Source: Allomuricauda ruestringensis DSM 13258
Lineage (GTDB): Bacteria; Bacteroidota; Bacteroidia; Flavobacteriales; Flavobacteriaceae
Length of the DNA stretch: 64,000 nucleotides
Direction: 5' to 3'
Assembly (NCBI RefSeq): GCF_000224085.1
Contig: NC_015945.1
Span: 372,001-436,000, forward strand
Within the stretch, counting starts at the first letter, position 1. Every line of letters begins with the position of its first letter. Shown piece by piece: positions 8,924 through 17,432 of the stretch. The notes below the pieces were generated by a model, which was not told the origin of the DNA, searched no databases, and was given only the letters and a program-made list of their open reading frames with translations. A program made the translations under genes and the position numbers.

Positions 8924-8933
8924 ATACTGCTAT

Positions 8934-9830
8934 TTAAAATATTCCTATTTTGAAACCTGTTCTAATATAAAAATTTGCGTCGTTATTGAACAAATACACC
9001 TCGCCACGATCTTTATTTCTTAATTTGCCCTCTTGGTACACACTGCTTCCCACAATGGCAAAAAAGGACATACTCTTGGAGATGCTGTATTGATACCCCA
9101 AACTACCTACCAAAGTGTTGAACGAAATCCGGGAAGCTGCCAACCCATTATCCAAAACAATATCGTTTTGAAGATTTAAAAAGTAACCATCCAAGAACAG
9201 TGCCAACTCCAAACTGTGTTTTTTATCAAAATGATATTTCAGGTTGGATTTTGGCACTCCTGCTATAAACGACCAATCCGGGTGGAACTTTTTATAGTAA
9301 TGAATCAGGGGCAACGGAACTGGAATCCCGGTAGTGCTGTTGTAGGTCAGCCCCAAAACCACCCGAAAAGGCTTATCTGCTTTTGGTTTTTCTTTCCAAA
9401 AAGCCACCGAGCCATTCATAAAAAAATCATCCTGTAACACTCCATTCAATAAATTGGACGCCAATCTAGGAGTCAATATGGCCACAAAATTCCAATCCTC
9501 GTTCCATTTTTTGATCAATCCCAAATTAAAATCGATAACATGGAAGCGGATCATCTCTTTTTTATCAAATGGGAGGTCTGCTGAATATCCCATATCAAAA
9601 CGATTATATTCGGCACCCGTAACCAGATAATCCTTATTGTCGTTCAGTTGTATGGGAAAATTGAGCAACGCCTTGTAACGCTGTGTCTTGACACCGCTAT
9701 CGTTCTCAGGAATATTAAGGTATTCCAGCCTAAAAATATCTGTGCTCTGTGCCCATAAACTATGGCTACAAAGTATTACAATGAAAGTGAACCACTTCCA
9801 AATTGCAATATGGTGAGTTGAGGTTTTTAT
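8934..9830 (-). CDS. DUF6268-like outer-membrane beta-barrel protein, non-canonical start
   Basis: An outer-membrane barrel-like protein of about 298 residues. A reading frame open well upstream of the first TTG (9666-9668) encodes a good signal peptide, with TFIVILCSHSLWAQS cleaved after AQ, then DIFRLEYLNIPEND, so the protein begins near 9830. No ATG, GTG or TTG exists between the in-frame mscS stop (9837-9839) and the signal; the best placed codon is ATA at 9828-9830 followed by AAA. The mature part alternates aromatic and polar residues (FVAILTPRLASNLL, GYQYSISKSMSFFAIVGSSVY) and ends in an aromatic strand (FYIRTGFKIGIF), as barrels do. Function unknown. Confidence 0.65.
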   Translation of the reverse strand: MKTSTHHIAIWKWFTFIVILCSHSLWAQSTDIFRLEYLNIPENDSGVKTQRYKALLNFPIQLNDNKDYLVTGAEYNRFDMGYSADLPFDKKEMIRFHVIDFNLGLIKKWNEDWNFVAILTPRLASNLLNGVLQDDFFMNGSVAFWKEKPKADKPFRVVLGLTYNSTTGIPVPLPLIHYYKKFHPDWSFIAGVPKSNLKYHFDKKHSLELALFLDGYFLNLQNDIVLDNGLAASRISFNTLVGSLGYQYSISKSMSFFAIVGSSVYQEGKLRNKDRGEVYLFNNDANFYIRTGFKIGIF

Positions 9831-9836
9831 ATGTAT

Positions 9837-10724
9837 CTATTGTTTTGGCTGAATAATATGTATATCGCGTTGCGGGAACGGGATGCTAACGTTGTTCTCC
9901 TTGAACTTGGCATTGATTTTATAACGCATTTCACTTTTTATCCGTGGATCTCGGAAAGTATCGTTGGTAAAAAAGTATATGGAGAAGATCAATGCCGAAT
10001 CTCCAAAATCCTCGAACAGTACAAATGGTTTTGGATTTTTGAGCACTTGTTTTTGGGTATTGGCCACTTCTTCCAAAATAGTGGTCACCAAATCCACATC
10101 GCTCCCATAGGCAACACCTACGCTTACTTTTTCCCTTGTGGTTCTATGGTTTTGGGTATAATTGTAAACAATGTCACTTATAAATTTATGATTGGGCAGT
10201 ATCAATACCTTATCATCTCGGGTAATGGCCCTTGTGGTACGGAGTTTAATTTCGAACACCTTGCCTACCTTACCATCAACCTCCACAACGTCTCCAACCT
10301 GCAGGGATTTATCTATAATAATGAAAATGCCTCCAAGAACATCTTTGAACAATTCCTGTAGTGCAAGACCCAAACCAACAAAAAGGGCTGCGGAAGCTGT
10401 AATCACCAAGGTGATGTCCACCCCTGCCGCACTTAGGGTTACCAGTATGGCAACTAGATAAATAACGTAATTAATAAACTTAAATATACTGGAGAACTTC
10501 TGTTTGTCCTCCTGCTCCATCTTACGGGTAAAAATATTACGGAACCATTTTAAGATAAACTTTGTTGCCACCAATGTGACCGTTAACAACAGTAAAAGTC
10601 CAATAGTAAGATTTATAGCCTTTTCGCCTTCACCTATATGGAATCCAAGGTTCAAAAAATCCTTTATGGTCCCCCAAACATCTTTCGTAATGATTTCCTT
10701 TATTTCTTCTGCACCTTCTTGCAT
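9837..10724 (-). CDS. MscS-family small-conductance mechanosensitive channel
   Basis: Inner-membrane channel of 295 residues. Membrane segments lie near residues 38-58, 85-103 and the pore helix around 105-130 (VDITLVITASAALFVGLGLALQELFKDVLGG), the glycine/alanine-rich TM3 typical of MscS. The cytoplasmic beta domain follows (KSLQVGDVVEVDGKVGKVFEIKLRTTRAITRDDKVLILPNH) and the protein closes with NVSIPFPQRDIHII, the family's C-terminal signature. It would release solutes at hypo-osmotic shock. It begins six bases after the ABC permease stop, so it is likely on the same transcript; its stop is in the same frame as the following barrel protein. Confidence 0.95.
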   Translation of the reverse strand: MQEGAEEIKEIITKDVWGTIKDFLNLGFHIGEGEKAINLTIGLLLLLTVTLVATKFILKWFRNIFTRKMEQEDKQKFSSIFKFINYVIYLVAILVTLSAAGVDITLVITASAALFVGLGLALQELFKDVLGGIFIIIDKSLQVGDVVEVDGKVGKVFEIKLRTTRAITRDDKVLILPNHKFISDIVYNYTQNHRTTREKVSVGVAYGSDVDLVTTILEEVANTQKQVLKNPKPFVLFEDFGDSALIFSIYFFTNDTFRDPRIKSEMRYKINAKFKENNVSIPFPQRDIHIIQPKQ

Positions 10725-10730
10725 ACTATT

Positions 10731-12068
10731 TTAATATCTCAACCATTTTATCAATTCTTTGTACGTTGGCTTTTTACCATACATTAAGATACCTGTTCTA
10801 TAAATTTTGGCCGCCAATGACACAATACCCAAAAAGGTAACGATCAAAAGAAAAACGGACGCTAAAAATTGCCACAAAGGCACTCCTCCTTCCCCAATTC
10901 CTCCGGGCAAGCGCATCAGCATTACAATGGGCGATGTTAACGGAAACAACGAAAACCCAACTGCAATGGGACCATGCGGGTTGCTAAACACTGAAAAGAA
11001 CCCAACATAAATAGCCAGCATTAAAGGTAATATAATAGGGAAAATAAATTGTTGTGTATCCGTCTCATTATCCACCGCAGCTCCAATAGCCGCATAAATA
11101 GAGCTATAAATAAGGTAACCAAGTATAAAATAAATAAAGAACGATACTATGAGCAAACCCCAAGGAATATCGTAGATTTCCTTTGCGTACATCATCATTT
11201 TATCATCCATGGCGCCTAATTGTGACATTCCCATTGGCCCAGGAGTCATCCCATTGTCGCTTGATAGTGCCGTCAAGTCTATTCCAAAAATCAATACTGC
11301 TGCAAACAACAATAATGATGCGGAAACAATCCAAATGATAAACTGGGTGATTCCTGCCAAAGAATTTCCAATAATCTTTCCGAGCATTAATTGAAAAGGT
11401 TTTACCGAGGATATGATCACTTCAATAATCCTACTGGTTTTTTCCTCGATAACACTGCGCATCACAAAGCCCCCATAAATAATGATGAACATCATGATCG
11501 CATAGCCAAATCCTCCTCCGATAATAGCTTTGATCTCGTTGATGCCCCTCATACTTTTTTCCCCATCGAATGTGGATAGGTTGATTTCAAAAGGTTTTTC
11601 CACACTGGAAAACTGTTTTGAGGTCACTCCTAGCTTTTGCAAACGATCTTGCCGCAATTGGTTTTGAAAAATATCCTCCAATTCTTTGGTCACGGAGGTA
11701 TTGGGGTTGTCCTTAGTAAAAAGATATGAGGAATTGGACACCTCCTCAACCGTTGCCCCTTCGGGAATATAGAGCAACCCATAATATTCCAAGGAATTGG
11801 TTGAGTCCTTCGCTTGCTCCAAGGTCAAGTCGTCCATGTGGACATAGGATATATTCTTGGATGGACTGAATTCACTTTGAAAGAAGGCACTTTTATTCAA
11901 AACAGACACTACCCTAGTCTCATCATCATTTATTTTGGCCAAATACGCAATAAGCACAATCATCCCTACCATTAGAAGCGGGCTCAAAATGGTCATAACA
12001 ATAAAGGAACGGTTGCGCACCTTGGCCAAATATTCGCGTTTTATAATCAAACCAAGTTTACTTGTCAT
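10731..12068 (-). CDS. ABC-2 type exporter permease (NatB-like)
   Basis: Inner-membrane permease of 445 residues. One N-terminal helix (about 22-44, FIVMTILSPLLMVGMIVLIAYLA) is followed by an extracytoplasmic domain up to about residue 180, then a bundle of five or six helices including MMFIIIYGGFVMRSVIEEKTSRIIEVI, the usual ABC-2 gating-helix region. EEKTSRIIEVIISSVKPF is a strong family mark. Its start overlaps the 3' end of the ATPase gene by eleven bases. Together they form a two-component exporter like NatAB, for which sodium or peptide export is known in other bacteria; the substrate here is not known. Confidence 0.9.
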   Translation of the reverse strand: MTSKLGLIIKREYLAKVRNRSFIVMTILSPLLMVGMIVLIAYLAKINDDETRVVSVLNKSAFFQSEFSPSKNISYVHMDDLTLEQAKDSTNSLEYYGLLYIPEGATVEEVSNSSYLFTKDNPNTSVTKELEDIFQNQLRQDRLQKLGVTSKQFSSVEKPFEINLSTFDGEKSMRGINEIKAIIGGGFGYAIMMFIIIYGGFVMRSVIEEKTSRIIEVIISSVKPFQLMLGKIIGNSLAGITQFIIWIVSASLLLFAAVLIFGIDLTALSSDNGMTPGPMGMSQLGAMDDKMMMYAKEIYDIPWGLLIVSFFIYFILGYLIYSSIYAAIGAAVDNETDTQQFIFPIILPLMLAIYVGFFSVFSNPHGPIAVGFSLFPLTSPIVMLMRLPGGIGEGGVPLWQFLASVFLLIVTFLGIVSLAAKIYRTGILMYGKKPTYKELIKWLRY

Positions 12069-12996
12069 TGTCCTTGTTGTTTACAGTTTGAATAAAAATA
12101 TCGTTGGCCGAAGGTATGGTTTCTTCGAACCTGTTAATATTCCCCATTTTAGAAAGTTTTGCCAAAATTTCCCCGGTGTGGGATGTGGGTAATTGCACCT
12201 TGAAATTTAGTTGATGGTCCAATGTATCAATATCCGAAGAAAGAATATTGAGATTTTGTTCCAAAGATTGCATTAAAACCTCAGCTTCCTTTTCCACTTG
12301 CAGACCCACATTAAAAATGTTGTTCTTGTACGCTTTTTTGATGTCCGACAGTTTTCCGTCCAATATCTTTTCGGACTTATGGATAAGGGCAATGTACTCA
12401 CAAAGTTCTTCCACCGACTCCATACGGTGGGTGGAAAAGATGATGGAGGTACCGTTTTTTTTCAACTGAAGGATCTCATCCTTGATCATATTTGCGTTAA
12501 TGGGATCAAAACCGCTAAAGGGTTCATCAAAAATCAACAGTTTTGGTTCGTGCAGCACGGTAACGATAAACTGTATCTTCTGGGCCATTCCTTTGGAAAG
12601 TTCCTGTATTTTTTTATCCCACCAGTCACCAATATTTAAACGGTCGAACCAATATTTGAGTCTTGTTTTTGCCTCACTTTTGGACAATCCCTTCAATTGT
12701 GCCAAATAAAGTACCTGCTCTCCCACCTTCATACTCTTGTACAGCCCTCGCTCCTCGGGCAGATAACCGATGGATGCAATATGCTTTGGAGCCAAGGGCT
12801 CACCATTGAGCCAAATTTCCCCCTCGTCTTGGTGCGTAATCTGATTAATAATTCTGATAAACGAAGTTTTACCCGCCCCATTCGGGCCCAAAAGTCCGTA
12901 TATGCAATTCTCAGGAATTTGAAGTGAAATGTTGCTCAGTGCTGTGTAATCACCATAGGTTTTGGTCACATTTTTGGCAACAAGGATATGATCCAT
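12058..12996 (-). CDS. ABC transporter ATP-binding protein (NatA-like)
   Basis: Cytoplasmic ATPase of 312 residues. Walker A GPNGAGKT, Q-loop region IGYLPEERGLY, signature LSKGMAQKIQF, Walker B LLIFDEPFSGFDP and the switch His in FSTHRMES are all present, and the YLPEERGLY form is typical of ATPases paired with ABC-2 permeases. A C-terminal domain of about 80 residues follows, common in this subgroup. The frame is open to 13059, but homologues start at MDHILVAKNVTKTYG, so ATG at 12994-12996 is chosen. The permease gene overlaps its 3' end, and mscS follows. Confidence 0.93.
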   Translation of the reverse strand: MDHILVAKNVTKTYGDYTALSNISLQIPENCIYGLLGPNGAGKTSFIRIINQITHQDEGEIWLNGEPLAPKHIASIGYLPEERGLYKSMKVGEQVLYLAQLKGLSKSEAKTRLKYWFDRLNIGDWWDKKIQELSKGMAQKIQFIVTVLHEPKLLIFDEPFSGFDPINANMIKDEILQLKKNGTSIIFSTHRMESVEELCEYIALIHKSEKILDGKLSDIKKAYKNNIFNVGLQVEKEAEVLMQSLEQNLNILSSDIDTLDHQLNFKVQLPTSHTGEILAKLSKMGNINRFEETIPSANDIFIQTVNNKDNDK

Positions 12997-13138
12997 GTAA
13001 ACTATTTTTTCAAAGATATGTATTTGGGAAATGAACTCGTCTTGAATTACTAGATCCAAGCAAAGATTTAAGATTTTGCAGCGGATTTGGACAACTCAAG
13101 ATGAGTTCTCAATACCTTATTTCCTATAAAAACAAAAA

Positions 13139-13165
13139 CCCACCCTTAAAAAAATCAAGGATGGG
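13139..13165 (-). terminator. Rho-independent terminator after dnaJ
   Basis: On the minus strand a nine-base-pair stem (CCCATCCTT / AAGGGTGGG, one mismatch) with a T-rich loop is followed directly by a run of five T (13134-13138). It lies about 90 bases past the dnaJ stop and ends the grpE-dnaJ transcript before the ABC exporter genes. Confidence 0.75.
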
Positions 13166-13257
13166 AAAAAAATTGCTATGAAAAAGAAAATTAGATATCG
13201 GTCACCCAACATCAGTTTCAAATATACGTTTTTTATTTAAACAGAAGGTTTTTTCTC

Positions 13258-14379
13258 TTAAGAGAACATATCTTTTACCTTCTCAAAAAAAGATTTATCC
13301 GATTTTTCGGGCCTTGGAACAAAGTTATCATCGTCCTGCATACGCTCAAAAAACTCCTTTTGTTCCTTATTTATATTTTTTGGTGTCCATACATTTACAT
13401 GCACCAATAAGTCTCCCGCACCATACCCATTAAGGCTGTTGATTCCCTTGCCACGAAGTCTTAATATCTTCCCAGACTGTAGCCCTGGTTCCAATTTTAT
13501 ACGGACTTTTCCGCCAATGGCATCAATTTCTTTGGAACTACCCAAAACAGCTTCCGGCATACTTATGTACAAATCGTAGTGAAGATTGTCTCCTTCTCGC
13601 TTTAAAGTATCGTGCTCAATAGTTTCTATCGCAACCAACAAATCTCCCGCAATACCATTTCCGGGAGCATCATTACCTTTACCGGATACTTTTAGCTGCA
13701 TACCATCTTCCACACCTGGCGGAATTTTAATGGATACGGTCTCTTCTTCAACCTTGAGCCCTTGAGCATCGGCTCCAGCAGGTTTTTTATCTATGGACTG
13801 ACCGGCCCCTCCACAGGTTGTACAGGTGGTGGCCGTTTGCATTCTACCCAAAATGGTGTTGGTGATCTTTGTGATCTGTCCGGTACCCTTACAAGTAGGG
13901 CAAGTTCTATAGGTAACCCCGTCAGCTTGAAGCTTTCGTCTTACCTTAACTTTCTTTTCTACACCATTGGCCACTTCTTCCAGCGTTAGTTTAACACGGA
14001 TACGAAGGTTACTTCCCTTGGCTCTGCGCTGTCCGCCACCAAAGCCTCCGAATCCGCTAAATCCGCCACCGCCACCAAAGGCACCTCCAAAAATATCACC
14101 GAACTGGCTGAAGATATCGTCCATATTCATACCTCCACCGCCAAATCCGCCACTTCCATCGAAGGCAGCATGGCCAAATTGGTCGTATTTTGCCTTTTTG
14201 TCAGGGTTGCCCAATACTTCATAAGCCTCGGCAGATTTTTTGAACATTTCCTCTGCCTTGGCGTCACCGGGGTTTTTGTCCGGGTGAAACTCGATGGCCT
14301 TTTTCCTGTAGGCTTTTTTTATTTCTGCAGCTGAAGCTCCTTTGGAGACTCCCAATATTTCGTAATAATCCTCCTTCAT
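13258..14379 (-). CDS. dnaJ: Chaperone DnaJ with a single zinc centre
   Basis: Co-chaperone of 373 residues that stimulates DnaK ATPase and delivers substrates. J domain at 1-70 with HPD at residues 32-34, Gly/Phe-rich region at about 75-118, cysteine region, then the two C-terminal substrate-binding beta domains. Only two CxxCxGxG motifs are present, CPTCKGTG (160-167) and CTTCGGAG (186-193); standard DnaJ has four. Where the first motif is expected the sequence is basic ([14 protein letters not shown]), and where the fourth is expected there is none, so one zinc site remains. It follows grpE by six bases. dnaK is not in this window. Confidence 0.95.
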   Translation of the reverse strand: MKEDYYEILGVSKGASAAEIKKAYRKKAIEFHPDKNPGDAKAEEMFKKSAEAYEVLGNPDKKAKYDQFGHAAFDGSGGFGGGGMNMDDIFSQFGDIFGGAFGGGGGFSGFGGFGGGQRRAKGSNLRIRVKLTLEEVANGVEKKVKVRRKLQADGVTYRTCPTCKGTGQITKITNTILGRMQTATTCTTCGGAGQSIDKKPAGADAQGLKVEEETVSIKIPPGVEDGMQLKVSGKGNDAPGNGIAGDLLVAIETIEHDTLKREGDNLHYDLYISMPEAVLGSSKEIDAIGGKVRIKLEPGLQSGKILRLRGKGINSLNGYGAGDLLVHVNVWTPKNINKEQKEFFERMQDDDNFVPRPEKSDKSFFEKVKDMFS

Positions 14380-14385
14380 ACAGAT

Positions 14386-14961
14386 TTAGTTTCCAACAAC
14401 AACTTTTGGATGTCTTATAATACGGTCTCCAAGTTTGAATCCTTTTTCAACCACATCAATAATTTTCCCTTTCATTTTCTTGTCCGGTGCAGGAATCTGG
14501 GTGATGGCATCGTGCACCTCGGCATCAAACACATCGCCCGGGCTGATCTCCACTTGTTCCAGCCCCTTGTTCTTCAAGGTCTCCTTAAATTTATTGCTGA
14601 TAAGTTCCACTCCTTTGAACATTTCCTTATCCTCGGATTTGGAAAGCTCTTTTAACGCACGTTCAAAATCGTCCAAAATAGGAAGCAATGCCACCATGAC
14701 TTCTTGTCCCGCAGTCTTGAACAAATCCATGCGTTCTTTGGAGGTTCTTCGTTTGTAGTTTTCAAACTCGGCAAAAAGCCTAAGGAACTTTTCTTTTTCT
14801 TTTGCCAAATCTTCACGCAGCTTCTCCTCCTCAGAAATTTCTTCTTCGATTTCTTCCGTGGTTTCGGCTTTTGTATTTTCATCGTTCAGCTCAGTACTCT
14901 CTTCGGTTTGCCCTTTTTTAGGCTCATCTTCCATTTCCTCAACCTTACTTTTATTGCTCAT
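14386..14961 (-). CDS. grpE: Nucleotide exchange factor GrpE
   Basis: Cytoplasmic exchange factor of 191 residues for DnaK. A long, very acidic disordered N-terminus (about 1-50, many Glu) precedes the coiled-coil helix (LAKEKEKFLRLFAEFENYKRRTSKE) that makes the dimer, and the beta-domain ends with the family signature MKGKIIDVVEKGFKLGDRIIRHPKVVV. First gene of the grpE-dnaJ unit, with a matching promoter just upstream. Identification is secure. Confidence 0.96.
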   Translation of the reverse strand: MSNKSKVEEMEDEPKKGQTEESTELNDENTKAETTEEIEEEISEEEKLREDLAKEKEKFLRLFAEFENYKRRTSKERMDLFKTAGQEVMVALLPILDDFERALKELSKSEDKEMFKGVELISNKFKETLKNKGLEQVEISPGDVFDAEVHDAITQIPAPDKKMKGKIIDVVEKGFKLGDRIIRHPKVVVGN

Positions 14962-14991
14962 GTTCTAATGTTTTATTCCGATTTGAAGTGG

Positions 14992-15023
14992 CAAAAGTAC
15001 TGCCAATTGTCTAAAAATGTCAA
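14992..15023 (-). promoter_or_regulatory. Promoter of grpE-dnaJ
   Basis: On the minus strand TTG (15021-15023), a 21-base spacer and TACTTTTG (14992-14999) match the Bacteroidota primary-sigma consensus TTG-N-TAnnTTTG. The -7 element is 31 bases before the grpE start codon. No CIRCE-type inverted repeat is visible, so heat regulation, if any, is not evident here. Confidence 0.55.
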
Positions 15024-15041
15024 AATGTCACCGCAAAACAT

Positions 15042-15066
15042 AAAAAAAGCCGCCTAAGCGGACTTT
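15042..15066 (-). terminator. Rho-independent terminator after the SDR gene
   Basis: On the minus strand AAGTCCGC, loop TTAG, GCGGCTT, then seven T. The stem is short (four G/C pairs plus three more after a mismatch) but is followed by a full T run, about 45 bases beyond the stop of the TIGR01777 gene. Confidence 0.6.
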
Positions 15067-15111
15067 AACCATCTAAAAAGTCATGAAAATTTAAAAATAC
15101 CTTCCGTTTTC

Positions 15112-16056
15112 CTATGCTTCCACGGATGCAGGAACACCCTCTTGCTGAGAGGCAAACAAACTTTTTAATGCTTGACAAATATTAGCATACTGAAAAGAAA
15201 ATCCTTCTTCTTCAATTTTTTTACTGCTCACCCTTTGGCTTTCCAATAAAAGAGCAGACATTTTGCCCAAAACCAACTTTAAGAAAAATGCGGGCATATT
15301 GGGCAACCAAAGCGGTCTGTCCAAAATTTTTGCCAGTTCCTTGGTAAGTTTTGTGTTGGTTACTGGATTGGGGGCCACACCGTTATACGTTCCCCGAAGG
15401 TTGTTCTCTACCGCAAAAACGAACATTTGCGCCAAATCTTCGATATGAATCCAAGATTGCCATTGATCTCCACTCCCTATGGCTGCTCCAACAAAGTTTT
15501 TGACAGGCATTGCCATTTTGGGCAGGGCACCGCCATCTTTAGAAAGAACCAAACCTGTTCTGATTTTAGCCACATCTACACCGATCGCTTCAAAGGTTTC
15601 GGCCTCGGCTTCCCATTTTTGCACTACCTCGCCCAAGAAACCATTAGCTATTTTGGTTTCACTTTCATCATAATAGTCACAGACGGAATCTGGATAAATT
15701 CCTATGGCAGAAGACGAAACAAGGCATTCAACTTCCTTGTTATTGGACTGTTGCAGCCCTTTTTTTAATGTTCTTAGGCTATTGATTCGGCTAGAGAGTA
15801 CTTTCCTTTTTTGCTTGGGGGTCCAACGTTTGGCTATACTGGCTCCGGCCAAATTGATAATGGCCTGTACATTTTTGAAGCACTCCAAATCAATCTCTCC
15901 CTTGTTGGGGTTCCAGTAAAAACCTTGAAAATCTTCTGTGGAAGAAATCTTGTCCTTACTTGTGGTTAAATAATTTACGGGTATGTCTTTTTGGTGCAGT
16001 ACTTTTGTTATGGCCTGCCCAACCAATCCTGTAGCTCCTGTTATCAACACCTTCAT
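15112..16056 (-). CDS. TIGR01777 family SDR / epimerase-like oxidoreductase
   Basis: Cytoplasmic Rossmann-fold protein of 314 residues, of the YfcH/SDR39U group. N-terminal NAD(P) motif GATGLVGQAI (residues 7-16), then INLAGASIAKRWTPKQKR, a family hallmark, SSRINSLRTL, and a central SSSAIGIY with the catalytic Ser/Tyr region. The tail domain begins near FVGAAIGSGDQWQSWIHIEDLAQMF and TYNGVAPNPVTNTKLTKELAKIL. The reaction is not known for the family. On the minus strand TAACTTTG lies just upstream of the start but no proper -33 element accompanies it. Confidence 0.92.
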   Translation of the reverse strand: MKVLITGATGLVGQAITKVLHQKDIPVNYLTTSKDKISSTEDFQGFYWNPNKGEIDLECFKNVQAIINLAGASIAKRWTPKQKRKVLSSRINSLRTLKKGLQQSNNKEVECLVSSSAIGIYPDSVCDYYDESETKIANGFLGEVVQKWEAEAETFEAIGVDVAKIRTGLVLSKDGGALPKMAMPVKNFVGAAIGSGDQWQSWIHIEDLAQMFVFAVENNLRGTYNGVAPNPVTNTKLTKELAKILDRPLWLPNMPAFFLKLVLGKMSALLLESQRVSSKKIEEEGFSFQYANICQALKSLFASQQEGVPASVEA

Positions 16057-16187
16057 ACTGTCATTTTATACAAAGTTATAGGTTTAATTGACTGTTTATT
16101 AGACCTTAATTCAGGTTTAACATATTTGTTTAAACTTTAAACCATTTCATGGTACCAAAGGCTTTTTCCTTAACAGAACATTGGGAA

Positions 16188-16853
16188 CTACTCAGGTTTT
16201 TTGGCCCTAAGCATTTCTCTTTTTCCTGGCGGTCCCGGTAATCTTTCCACGGTAAAACCAACTGTTTGCATTGCTCGGCGTACACTACCTTTTGCAGCGT
16301 AAGTGACCAAAATTCCGTTGGTTTTTAGTGCTTGGTACATTTTTAAAAAAATCTCTTCGGTCCAAAGTTCGGGTTGGACCCTAGCTCCAAATGCATCAAA
16401 ATAAATAAGATTGAAAATGTTTTGCTGATCAACCTCTTTAAAGTCCTTTTTCTGTTTGAACAAAGAAAAATCAGCAGTTATTGGCATGTTTTCTTCCCAA
16501 GGGGAACTATGCATTTTTTGAAAAGTTGTTTGCTTATCTTCAATCCCCAACTGTTGGCAATAATCCAATGCTTCCACTTCTTCCATGGAAACCGGAAATG
16601 CTTCAACACCCACATAATCAACACTCAAATATTGTTTGGGAGCTTCTATTAGGGTAATAAGAGCATTGAGGCCCGTGCCAAAACCAAGCTCCAAGATTTT
16701 GACCTCGGTTTTTTCAAATAATCTGAGGCCATGTTCGATAAAAACATGGTAAGCTTCTTGGACGGCACCATGCTTGGAATGGTACTGTTCGTCCCAATCC
16801 TCTATTTGGATGGTTTTGGAGCCATCTCCCGTGGTAATTATTCTTCGTTTCAA
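16188..16853 (-). CDS. mnmD: tRNA 5-methylaminomethyl-2-thiouridine methyltransferase MnmD
   Basis: A 221-residue SAM-dependent methyltransferase equal to the N-terminal half of MnmC; it completes mnm5s2U at the wobble base of certain tRNAs. SAM motif ELGFGTGLNALI near residues 55-66, VGVEAFPVSMEE, and IYFDAFGARVQPELWTEEIF are the family marks, and GILVTYAAKGSVRRAM with PGPPGKREMLRA forms the end. No MnmC oxidase half is attached. The start overlaps the stop of the DUF4920 gene by four bases, so both are probably translated from one mRNA. Confidence 0.9.
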   Translation of the reverse strand: MKRRIITTGDGSKTIQIEDWDEQYHSKHGAVQEAYHVFIEHGLRLFEKTEVKILELGFGTGLNALITLIEAPKQYLSVDYVGVEAFPVSMEEVEALDYCQQLGIEDKQTTFQKMHSSPWEENMPITADFSLFKQKKDFKEVDQQNIFNLIYFDAFGARVQPELWTEEIFLKMYQALKTNGILVTYAAKGSVRRAMQTVGFTVERLPGPPGKREMLRAKKPE

Positions 16854-17338
16854 GGTTGAGAGGCGATTAGCACGCCTTCCGCTTCGAACCTGAGTGTTTT
16901 TTTCGGAGTGGTTATTTGGGCCAATTCATCTTCGGAAGCACCTTCGTCCTCGGCATAGTGTTTTTGGTCTTCTACAGACATTTCCTCGAAAAATGCAGCT
17001 CCTTTCATAACCACTTTTTTACCTGCGGCATCTTTGGGAACAAAGAATCCATAATCCTTAAAACGGACAAAAACCTCGTCGTTGGATTCCAACTGCACCT
17101 TCATCCAGCATCCTTTTGCCTGACAAACTTCCTTGATCTCGCCCACGATTTGGGTCTGCAAGGAATCCTTGCCTGAAATTTGGTCAAAAGGGGCGGATGT
17201 TTTGGAGACTTTCCGGGAGATTTCAAATTCCTCCCCAAAATAATCGCCTTGAATAGCCTCTTGTTTGCAGGAGACCATCAAAATACCCAGTAAAAAAACA
17301 GTAGTAAAAGTGTTAAAAATCTTCATTTTTGATAACAT
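16850..17338 (-). CDS. DUF4920 lipoprotein
   Basis: A 162-residue exported protein with a lipoprotein signal (FTTVFLLGILMVSC, Cys24 as lipidation site). The DUF4920 core is visible as VGEIKEVCQAKGCWMKVQL followed by VRFKDYGFFVPKDAAGKKVVMKG and an acidic DQKHYAEDEGASEDELAQI helix. The paired Cys in CQAKGC may bind metal or form a disulfide; the function is not known. It is the first gene of a pair with mnmD. The two products act in different compartments, so the pairing may only be positional. Confidence 0.88.
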   Translation of the reverse strand: MLSKMKIFNTFTTVFLLGILMVSCKQEAIQGDYFGEEFEISRKVSKTSAPFDQISGKDSLQTQIVGEIKEVCQAKGCWMKVQLESNDEVFVRFKDYGFFVPKDAAGKKVVMKGAAFFEEMSVEDQKHYAEDEGASEDELAQITTPKKTLRFEAEGVLIASQP

Positions 17339-17346
17339 TTAAGTAA

Positions 17347-17375
17347 TTGTGGGTCAAGTACAGTATTTAGATTTG
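17347..17375 (+). promoter_or_regulatory. Promoter of ilvE
   Basis: TTG (17347-17349), an 18-base spacer and TAGATTTG (17368-17375) fit the Bacteroidota consensus. The -7 element is 57 bases before the ATG, leaving a leader of about 50 bases, in which no attenuator hairpin or leader peptide was seen. Confidence 0.6.
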
Positions 17376-17432
17376 TGAAATGTCCAAAACTAACAATAAA
17401 TAGCTAATTTTATCACGGTAAATGTAAGTGAT

